A stretch of DNA of 64,000 nt from Platycnemis pennipes (taxonomy: Eukaryota > Arthropoda > Insecta > Odonata > Platycnemididae). The stretch lies in assembly GCA_933228895.1 (NCBI GenBank), contig OW121847.1, positions 88,701,656 to 88,765,655 on the forward strand, written 5' to 3'. This document shows, one piece after another, positions 38,167-50,100 of the stretch (position 1 is the first letter of the stretch; every line of letters starts with the position of its first letter). Position numbers and translations under genes: made by a program. The notes under the pieces are model-generated. The model did not search any database. It saw only the letters and a list, made by a program, of their open reading frames with translations, and was not told the DNA's origin.

Positions 38167-41100
38167 CTGCATAGGTGAGAGGGTAGGATGATGAACAAGC
38201 CAGTTCTGAAATCCACGTTGTATCGGAGATTTATTGGCAAATTTCTTGGCAAATTATGAGACAATATTCAGAGCGTGGATGCCAGGTCGATATCGAGTCA
38301 GTCTGGCAACCCATAGGCTGCAGTTTCAAATATGCTCTTAATGATGGATTTTATGGTTTTCTTTACATTTAATTTTGAATGGGCATTTAGATGTAATCCG
38401 AGCAATTGGAGCACCCAAAAACCAAATTCACCATATTTTACTTAAAGAAATATTTAAATTAGGTTTTGGACTGCATGTATCTTGTAAGTAACCCTTAAAA
38501 CATAATGAACATTTTCTGCCTCAAGCAACCGAGAGAGATGTTTACAGGAATAATAATTTTTATCTAGTTAAGTTTCTTAAAACAGAGTTTAAATTTGTGC
38601 ATGAAATTTTGGTACTTAGAAACATGCCACAATAAATAAATTTTGATAAATTTGCCCGAACGTATTCCTGGTTTGAATCGCTAAGCAGAAGGGATAGTTT
38701 CACGTATAAATGTAGCTCTTCGAAAGATAGTACTTTTGCTTAGAAGAGCCTCTATCCTGATTACTTAATTAAACAAATGAAAGAGTGTCCACTCATAAGA
38801 CTCATGCAAATATTGATTCGTTAGTTGGAAGTTGCCCCCCTTGAAACTGACCTTATAATGGCTTTAGGTAGGTATTACTATCTATAGGTATTACTTATTT
38901 TCGTAAAGATTAATTGCAGAAAACTTGAACACCGGGGTGGCAATAAAGTTCTATTTATATGAGCAATGAATGAGATCCTTTAAAATGTTATTGAAATTTA
39001 GTCCCACGAAATAGCGTCTGTGACTTAAAAGTTCACTAATTAAGTAATTAATAATGTTAGGATCTACAAAAACTCCACAACTTCGCAAGTAGGGATGGTT
39101 ATTAATCAGTGTCGATTCCCTCGTTGAACGTACGTAGTTAATATTGTTGGCGCCAACGTCCGCGGGTGAGTCCTGGACATATTCCGGCGGCGGCGGTGGG
39201 CTGGACCTCTCTGGGAAGCACACTTTTGTCGGCGTGGGTGCGGCATCTCCGTTGAGCGAGGAGGGAGTCACCAATCCGCCACCCGTCGATATGGCCGGGG
39301 TCGCTGGGGGAGCTGTCTTGTGCAGCACCTCCGGCTGCCTCCTCCACATGTAGTTTACGACCGTGAACTCCAGGAGAGCGCAGAACACGAATGCTAAACG
39401 ATTCATCATGCAATCAAAACGAGTCCATACATGATCAGCAATGGAACTGAATAAGCCACGCTTCTAGCCTCTGGCAACACAAAAAAAGGCAAAACCTTCG
39501 TAAATTCCAAGTTATCCGAAAGGCAAAAAAAAAACTACTAAGTAACTGAAATACGCTAAATTTTGCTAGCGAAATCTTGTGTTTCTCAAACTAATGCTCC
39601 ATTGGCAGAATAATATGCAAGCAAATTTTGTGAAAGTGATTGTGGAATTCTAGATAGTTTATGAGCCTTACTGAACCCAAATGTTTCCCAATTGAAGGAG
39701 TAAACAGGTTTCTTAAAAGGTTTTACCATAATACTGAATTGGACGCATATATGAAGACTGCTCAAGAAGTTACTCGATTAGATGCATAGAAATACATTCT
39801 TTTCCCAAACAACAAAAGTAGCTCGTTGGTTTTGGCTGGGCCACCTACCTGTGCACGTCCCCATCCACACGTCAATGGCTTTCACGTAGCTCACTTGGGG
39901 CAATCCACTCTGTATACCTAGAAATCACGGAAGGAATTAGACTAAGGAACAAGAATATCCAGCGTAAACAAACTTGAATCGTAGTCGTGATTTTCTTAGA
40001 GAGCGCACTGATTCTCTATGCTGAAGTATTATCAATGATATACTCAGTAGTAACGATGCTATATTAGGGATACGTCGCAAACTGTTTTACGTAATATTGA
40101 TTTGAAGTCAGTATTTTATAGCTTCATCAGGCTTTAAGGAATGAAATGAATTCAAATATTTGTTTTGCTTTTGTACGGTTTCCTTTTTCATTCGTGTCAT
40201 ACATTTTTTCGTTTGCTCCATCTCTCCAAACACAACATAAATATATTTCTAGTAAAATAAAAAAACTTGGTGGTTCAGTGGGTAGACATTTGACTCAGTG
40301 GGGGAGAAGAATGAAGGTTTTTATAAAGAACTGGTTCGAAAAATTCCTAGTGAATACAATAACTCGAAGTACTAATGATTTAGCTAACTATATTGGAGTA
40401 AGATTGAGTATCAAATCGAAGGATTTGAAATATTTTGATGTGTTTTAAGTGTTTAAAATTTAATTTGTTTAACAATCGACACTCATTGCCAGGAATTAAG
40501 ATTTCAATTTCTGTACCCGAGGATTGTGAGGAGACTGCTAGAAGGGTGGTGACTCCCAAAGTGGTTCGCCCGGGAACCGAATCGACGTCCATCCAGAAGG
40601 AAACCCATGAGATGACCACGATGAGAAGCGTAGGCAGGTAGCTCTGCACCAAGTGAAACCCGACAGATCTACTTAGATAGAATTCCGCTACAAGACAGCT
40701 GTAGTTTCCTGAAAGGATCACATACTCATGCACATTATTCGGTAAAAAATGTACTTGCAACGCTAAAAATGAAATAATATTCGAATCAAAACTAGTGTAG
40801 CTACATACCTATCTGAAATGATTCTTGGCAGTCCGTCGCAAAGATATCTACGATTTCAAACTGTGGCATTCTGAGGCCTTTTCCCATAATTACCGGATTT
40901 GTTGCTTTCCAAGTTAATCTTAGCTCTTCTATAGTCTTTGAAACTATAGTCGGGAAAATAAAATTTTATCAATCTACTAATTGTACAAAATATACCGTGG
41001 GGTTCATGCCACAAGAATCCTAGAAATAGCGATAACTGTGTTTGTCATTGAGAGCATGTATGTAACTGCGAAGGAGAAATGCTTTAGAAGCGGCGTTTCG

Positions 41101-44100
41101 TGGCAAACTATCTGGCAGTAAATAAAAAACTATTTGTAATCACTATTATTCCTTGTTAGTATCATGTACTTAAACTTTTACGATTTACTTACAGCTTGCT
41201 ACTTCCATGGTACATATTTGGCTGTCAAGTGGAAACTTGGAGAGGTCCATCATGCAGGAAAAAGTAAGTTTCAGTCTGAAAGAAAGTGAATTTTTATTTC
41301 CACATGTGAGGGCTGACAAGTAATCAACAGTTGAAATGTATACAGACAAGTAGCTAGAAAATTTTCTGCTTGAAATGGGGGAGTTCTAAGTGTAACATTA
41401 TAGTGCTTATGCATATTTAAAATGGTAACGGATCGGTTTATGAGTATTCCTTAAAAACGAATGCCATGAGAATTATGGTGTTTTGTTTACACAAACTTTC
41501 TAAAGTTTAATGGATAAAGTCATTTGTATAGTCTGAATAACGGCTTAACCTAATCCGACCTGAGCATGTACAGTATTTCTCCATCCGGGTTGATTCTCAC
41601 TAGGACGTTCGGAACGGTGACGTACTGAAATTCGGCGTGTTTTGCGTTCGGAAAATAAACCTCTGGCTTCCAGATAGCCTTCACCAGATTGGGGTCATTC
41701 AAATCCAGGGCCTCCGTGATCTCAGCATGCTTCAACCTTTCGTCTTGCCACTTTTGCCTCAGGTATAAGTCCACCTCGTAATCCTATTTTAGCAATAGAA
41801 GAGAAGCGCAGTGATAATAACAGCATTACAAGAAAAAGCAATAGTTGATGAGTCTACTTGCTGAAATTTGGACATGGTTTCTCATAGATACTCTTTTATA
41901 TTCCAAGAAATTTAGTCTACGTTCATTTTACCGATTTTGGCATCTTTGAAAATTGAAAACATATTGTGGCTTTAATGGCCTATAGAGCTAACTTTATGAA
42001 AAACCATATAAAGACGTGAAGAAGTGGAATGAGAAAAAGTGAACTTATATAGTAAAAATTGTGGAATGTAAGAAAGCGTATTTTTGTGCCATCAGTTACG
42101 TTCAGCTGGCAAAGGTGGCATCAATAGCTTGTATCGAAGAAAAGTAAACGTACCTAATCTTAGAAAATTTCATTACGTATTGGCAATAAAGAGTCAATAA
42201 AATGATGTTTGTCACTAATATCTTTCATCTGTAGTGGCGACATGGGCGTATGCTTTTGCGATCAAGCAGGGAGAAAGTTAAAAGTAATTTGCTCTGGAAA
42301 TTAATGGCTCATGAAAAAATTATAGCATCCATTTTTAGCAAGACAAAGTAGTTTTCATCGGTAATTTTTGTTTTAAACATGCCCTTATTGTTTATTGACA
42401 TAAAATATTTCTATCTCTATGAAATATTCCATAAAGTGAAGGTAGTAGCGAGTTATAAAGTAGTTGATTCACTTTCCCTTCGAAACAAAAGTGCCAATTT
42501 AGAAATTGAAAGTCAATATTCCGTCTCATGCAGTCTCATACTTGAATTAAAGCACTCACCATGGTTACAGGACTTATTGATCCAAAACTGCGAATGTACA
42601 GCTCGCAAATCACGGACGTTGCATTATCTTGTTGTAGAAAGACAATGTTTAAATTTCACATGAGTAAAAAAGCAAGAATTAGTTTAGCGTTACATGCATA
42701 GAAGATTTGTCATCAAAACAAATATTAATTTTTTAACTTGGAAAATATTTAGCATTATCATGATGTTTATTTGTTAGCTATTGCAATGCTCTAGCTGCTT
42801 ACTAAATTGATTAGTTGGCGTGGCTCTCCTATCGTAATCCTTTCTAAGAAGTCCATCCAATATATGGAGGTGGTCCATTTTTGCTCCCTTCCTGCAAAAT
42901 AATAAATGAAGAGGATTTAATATCGTAGGTCGATAGAATTGGTGATCACTATATTTTGAGTTTAGAGTCACGGGCATTTGACCGTTTAGTCTCGCTTTTT
43001 TTCTCATATTAGTCAGCATAATTACAATTAGGATAGATAGGGATCCGAATGTTCATATTCAGATAAAGATTAAAAAGAAGTTCTTAAAACAAAGTAAGTA
43101 CAGAGCCTATGGTAATTTGCAATCAGGTGATGTATTTTTTTACAACTAAAAAATCCCATCTTAAGCCAACCTACCCGAACATGTATCTAATGCTTGACCG
43201 GCATATTATTCTTACGCCAGAGGTATTTATTTCTGCGGTATCTCTCGAACGTAGAAGATAGGGATAACATTTGTTCCATATTGTTATAACCGCAAGTTTG
43301 GATGAAAATCTCTTGGTTGGAATGGTAGTTTCAGTATAAATCAGTTTAAATGCAATAAAGAATTCTTTAATTCATGTTACCATACTTATGAAGAAAGTGT
43401 TGTGTAACATTCGATTCTCGTGATCTATACTGCTACAGTCCTTGACTATAATATGGCGCTGGAGGTCTCTTTCAGGATGTATTTGATATTTTCGAGCTTA
43501 AAAAGCAAATAATCTGGCATCATACTTTTGGCGTTTTGAAGGCTCTACTATGCTTTTGCTCAATAATACCCTATTATTGGCTATCGTCTTCCATTTGCCC
43601 GCAATTTCTTCTTAGAAAACACTGACAGACATTTATAACGCGTATGAAAAGCAGTTTGGCAAGAGAGAATGATATTTTGACAGAAGACTAGGATGGAATA
43701 ATAATGGTAATAACGAGCATAACTCAAAGCTGACGCAGAATCATTTTATTTTGTATTCATGCATTTGAAAAATGCCTCGGAAACCTCGGTGAATTAAACG
43801 TACCATTTGTCAAAAAGTATTGTAGTAGGAGTATGGCAATATTAAAAAAATTACCTCTTGATGAGGTACGTAATTATCATTAGTGTCCTAAGGGAAAAAT
43901 AGGTAATGATGGATATGAAATAGTTTTGAACGGTGTATGGTTATCTGTCCATCTATCATGTTATGTTCATCTTTAGCTCCTCAAATTTCAAACCTTCCTC
44001 TCGTCATTCTCTCCAAGTTGCCAATTGTCTTCACCCTACCGAGCACTGTCCAACATTTTCTCCTTGATCACGTTCTTTAAACCACCGTCACACCTGATTA

Positions 44101-47100
44101 CGTGTTGGGTTTACTTTGACCTCGCTATTTCTTCAGTCCCTTTCTAATCACCATTTTAGCCCTCCTTTTTGACTTACTTTTCTCCCTCTCATTTTATTCT
44201 TTCTCCTCGTCCATTCTTTCTCCTCGTCTACATCTCAAATCTAAATCTCACATTATTTTAATTTTTTACTCTTTTGCAAGTCCTACTTTTAAAATATCAC
44301 ATTTCAGTTCATGAAGTAATAGGCTCCATATAATCCTTTTTAGCAGTCATTTTCTCGAGTCTTTACTCAGCCTTCTCATGTATCCCACCAAAGATTAAAT
44401 ATTGCTTTCATCAAGGTGATTACACTTAAATCTCACCATATGGTACACTCCTTCTCCTCCAACATACTATTCTCCTCCAACATACTATTCTTGAAGATGT
44501 ATTTTTTCCCACTCTCATTTATGATAACTTATAATTACAAACAATGTAATGTAAAGTAGTTACACGATACACCTCACCTAGCGAACACTAAAAGCTTTCC
44601 TTCAAGAGATGATATGTAAGCCAGATTATTTTATCTCAAGAAATATGCTTAAATATTAAGTGAAAAAATTCCGTTTTCTATACAGATTTAATTTACATAT
44701 AGTAGGAAATGCAATGTAGTTACTGAACATACAAGACCTACAAGTAATGGCGCACCCGCGGGGGGGCGGGGTACAAAGGGGCCCTGTCCCCCGCTCCCCT
44801 TAGCTTTCTACATAACCCAATTTAATCTTCTTTAACAAGTCACAGTCACATGGTGGCAGCAATTGGAAAAATAGGAAAAACTCGTTACATCATTTTACTC
44901 TAGAATGACTAGAGCAAAGATAAAAGACAGATTCTTTTATCTTTGCTGTGACACATAACTAACTTAGCATAGGCCAAAATTTTTATGACTATTTTTGTCT
45001 GTAAATCTTATATGACTGCTTATAGGATGCACACAAGCAATAACTGATATGGCTTACTATAACCCTCAAAATATACTGATTAAAATAACATTTTGGTTAC
45101 ACTTTGCAAAAGATCGGGCAGAAGGTCCCCCTCCCCGGTAAAAATTTCTGGGTACGCCACTACCTACAAACCTAATTTCTTTCTTGTTAAACTGCAGTGA
45201 AGTGATTGATGTCATAATGCTAATAGAACAGAAAAGATCTAAAAATCATATGCGTAATTAGGAACATTTAATGGAGGAGAAAATGTTTTAATAGCATTAG
45301 TGGCGGATTAAAGGTTTTATTTTTAGCCATACGAATTAGTTTTCCTGGTTGAATCACAAGGGATAATGGTAGGACAATTCCTCAACAAAGGTGAAGAAAG
45401 GCACTTGGCACATGGTGCAAAAGAAAAACTTGCTCAAATGCAGGAAAAAGAGGGAATGTAAGTAACAATGGATCACCACATTAATGGAAGGCCACAGTTT
45501 ACACCAGTTCCAAATTCTTGTAATTAAATTTAGGTGCCCTAAATTCTACTTTAATATTACGACGTATTTCCGCTTCTTTTTGTAAAATAGCAGTTATAAA
45601 ATTTTCTGGGTCACAGATTTTAGAGCTTTATATTAACTTATACATTAGCTTCATTGTGTTTGACATTAAAAATAATATTAATTTCCAAAAAACATTACTT
45701 AACGCCTGCGCTTCGTCGATGTTTGCTTTCGAACAAAAAAAGATGTTTCTTTACCATGGACAGAACAATGGCAAACGCAATGAAAAAATTTGTTTTAAAA
45801 AGCTTTTGGGTGAGCTGGTACACAGAGCTAGAAATAATTGATAAACAGGCAACATAATATAATATCACAATACACATTCTCTGGTTCTTTAACAACTTTT
45901 AAATATGAGAATTGTTGTCCATGAAATTAGAGATTTATTTTTAATATTTTGTATGTTAGATATAGATTATATATAGGATAGGTTGTAAAGGATGTAAAAG
46001 AGAGGAGTTACGTTGATATGAAGATGTTGGCCGAAAGAAGAATCGAGTAGAGTTCTGCGTCAAACCAATCCTAGGGTTGTTGACCATGATGATAACTTTT
46101 TAACTTTTAATATGGGAATATTAGAAGTATTGGAGCATAAAACAAGCCATTAAAATGGCTAATTATTCATATGTTTCTTATCTTCTCGGAAAGGGCAACG
46201 ACGATGCCAGTTAGAGTCATTTAAAAATAAAGTTATCAACTCATGCTGCTGTTACTTCACTCCTACGTGGTAGATTGCGAAATATGTAATTGCTTACCAC
46301 AACAAAAATTGATCCTAACATTGAACCACTATGCCAATTAACTTTTTGATAAATTAAAAAAGGGAAAACATTTGTCTCGGTAAGAAGCATCCTAAAGTCA
46401 TTTTTCATACGTATAGGCTACCACAAGCTAATAGTCGAATGTATGGTAGCAGTATTGCAAAAACTATGTTCAGGCATGAATTGAACGGGTTCATGAGTTT
46501 ACATATAATAGACCGAAAACATCTAATACTATTTTTAATAAAGTAGATGTAAAAAGGTTATATAATTTATTCAAGCTCATAGCGTGCATCAAGTAAAAAA
46601 TTTAGAAAGCAATTTATGTCTAAAAGTGGTTCTTCTCTAATTGACTGTAACATATGTGAGTATGACTAGTATGATAAAATGTCTCTCCTTCCCATTGGTC
46701 TTTACGAAAGTATCTTGCATTCCCTATTTTTTGTCCTTATCGCTAAAAAAAAGCACCGGCCTATATTGGGTCTCCTAAACTACGGGAGGAACTATCTTAA
46801 ACGTATCTTTTTATATGGCCAAGTAAAGAAGTAGGTACTGTGACCACTGGAGCACAAAATGGAAGGCATTTCAAAAACGTCGTAGAGAATTCTTTGCTCT
46901 CGCCTATGGCTTAAGTGTATAGAGATATTTACCTTCGACCAAGGACAAGTATCTGCTTGTAAGTTATTCAGAGGTTAATATCATATGCTCTAAGCATATG
47001 ATACCACAATGTATTTTTACATCCTTGTTTGAATATGAATTGCAGTAATGATATGAAGTTTGGAAATAAACTCCAATCAGTTATTTTTATTCCCCATTTC

Positions 47101-50100
47101 TATTTTCAAAATTATGGTAGGTGGGAAAACTATAACGATGAGCTAATCCTATAACTCTATAATTTTAGGTATAAATTCATGGTGTGGCTTTTCTCAATCA
47201 GGAGGTATTAATTTTTAAGCTAGAAAACCTCCAATATTGGTTTCTTTAGCTTTCATCAGAATCCAATTTTTTGTACCATTCTCCAGCCTATTTTGATACA
47301 ATAATCATCAAAATTATTATTCCATCCATGAAGATAGATCCACATCTTTCTTTTTTGAGACCTGCTTCTTTATATTTTTTTCTTATCCTCCAATATCTTG
47401 GGCATTTACTTACTCATATCACCTCCTTTGTTTCCTTCACCTTTTGTTGCTTTCACAATTTATATTTCCATCTTTGTCTGGTGACACATAGAATTTTCTT
47501 CTACCATCGGCCTTCCCCACACTTTATGGGCTTTGTTTCTCCTTCAATCATTTTTCTCAGCCACATTACGACAAAAACATGAAGCCTACCTCCTTCCAGG
47601 ATATTGGCCTTTATATAGAAAAATCTATGTAAAGAAGCCCATTCAAGAATCTGAACAGGGACGCAGGCTTCCATCTAAGCAACACCTGGAGGCCGATCCT
47701 CAAACGCATGCAAGAGGACAGGGGAAATTCTCGACCAATCAGGAGGCTCCCTTCTGAAGATTGGTCGATGGATCAATCACTACACACCTGAACCCAGGAG
47801 AAGGGTATGTAAGGAGGACAATTTTGGCGAAACGGCATTCAGAAGCCCTGAAGACGATGACCGAATCGGAAATCTAAACATCGGCGGACATGGACCCAAT
47901 AACCCGGTGGAGGACCCGAGAAACCTTCACGTGGAAGTTTTTTTGTTAAGATTATATCGCACTGTGTAACTCAGCATGTTAATCATAGAATAAGCACAAC
48001 ATCGACATCGTGGATGGAATGCGATGCCGCAAAAATTTAATACAAGGCTGGAACATTACAGTTTTCGCTACATCAACCGTTAATTAGATCGAAGTATAGA
48101 TAAAAGTAAAGGAATTAAGTTAAAAAAGAAGTGGAGAAGGTTGAATGGCATCTAGGTACAGGAATAAAAGTGTACTCAAAAATGAACTTGGTAAAATAGC
48201 AACTAGAAGAGCCTGGGAAGGTGGATAATGGTGAAAGAAACGTTGACCAAAGTGAGGGAGAGAGAAGGTATAGGTAATCAAATGGAGGCAGGAGATAAGA
48301 GGAAGTGATAGTGAAAGGTCTGCGCAAGATGTCCCTAAAATATTAAAGCGACAGTCAGGTTTAAGAAGGGAAATACCTCCTACAGAAAGAGAAATTGGAA
48401 GATATACTTTGGTCAAGTAGGGGCCCGATAAAAGTTTTTAGGACTAGACTGAATCGTAAAGAACCTCACATAAAGGGACGGCTCAAATACGTTGTGCCTC
48501 GGTACTTTTTTTTGTAAAGAGTGATATGGTTAGGTTATATTTTTTTATTTTTTTTACAATGAAATAAAAACACTGTGTTTTTATTTAATTGTAAGCAGCA
48601 TTTTCATCAGTTTTACCATCCGTCATTTTCCCAGAATGCGATAATTTAATGGAACCATTTATTCAAGAATACACATGTATGGCAACGTAAAAGATTTTTA
48701 ATAAAGGTCAACATTAAAATAAATATCTTAAGATGTTAAAAAACATTCCGCAATTCCAGTGCATGTTAACATACCATTCAGCAATTAAACTCCCTTCACC
48801 AATCATATGTTTCAGTTAAATAGTTTTATAATCAATTTGTAAAATAATGTAGTGACTTTTGGTACGAGGCAACAAGTGAATGATATTTACCTATTTTAAT
48901 AAATAGGCTTAAAAATTGTCAAAACCCATCAAAATTATATGGCTATTCTATTTGCTGTAATGAGAACTTATTGCTACAGTATATTATAAATATGTGAAAG
49001 GGCTGCCAGTGATAAGAAACGAATAATGTGCTAGAGCAAAAAATGACAATTCCCCTTGATAAGGTATTTTTCACTGTTAGATTTTCGGTATGCTTTAAAT
49101 AACCCTTAAAAGTCTTGCCCTTTGAAGATCGGAAAATGGAATAACTTAAGATAAATCGAATTTACCTTAAATTTATTGACAGGCATTTTGTATTGGAAAT
49201 AAAAGCATTCACCAACAGAATAGAAGTAACACTTGTTTTTTCATGTTTTCATTAGTTCTATAGCTATTTGAATAAATTTGTGATATAACGAGGATAATTA
49301 TAATTTATGAATCATACACTTTAATGTTATGCATCTACTCTCCCATATATTATTAAGATGTCAGGGTAAAAATAATGTTATCCGTTTGGAAACGGGAAAC
49401 GGAAAAGTTGCATAATGGACATTTGGGAAAAACAATGAAATTTCGACAACGCCTGCAATTTTATATGATACTGCATGTTATACACACCTGTCTGTATGTA
49501 GCATAAGATTACGGCGCTATATCACGTATAGTAAGGTGGAAATCATTCCATACATCTGTGTACATCGTTACTAGAGAGCTAATTGGATGATTTTTTTCTG
49601 TCTCCTAGTTAATAAATATTTGCTTCTGATTCGCACAATATTATGCTGGAACCCCTATGCTATAAAAACTCGTCAATATCATGCTGGAGTTTATAATATC
49701 TTAAGGCATATATCTCTGGAGATATTATTGAACGATTAAAAATAATAAAATTTTATCATTAATGAATTGTTTCTACCACATTTGTTAATCATGTTCTGGA
49801 AAAAGAAAACTGGGATACACCATTGAGGTGCTTGCCGTTCAAGAATATAATGGCAAATTAAACAGGAGCGGATCGTATGATATGTCCTTAGGTCATCTCC
49901 ATAATCAATTAAGTATCAAGTAAACGGTCATCACTTAACCTGAAAGATTTTTGTGCAAATCATTTAGGCTAATCAGTTTAATATGCTCTAAAAATTAATA
50001 AAGGTATTCAATAAATTGGATTTATTTCGGTGTTAACAAAGGAAACATATTTCAGCGGTTTTTGGTATTTTTCTTTCAAATTATAGTTAATCGAGACAGT

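Noticed and set aside
39897..39913. Alternative exon 8 acceptor TATACAG
   Set aside because: It breaks phase with exon 7 and loses the Gly-Ile-Gln of the M2-M3 linker; the upstream TTTCTAG site fits both.
43970..44490. Possible antisense LINE fragment in a pyrimidine-rich tract
   Set aside because: Only a faint resemblance of KNVIKEKML to LINE C-termini; too weak to annotate.
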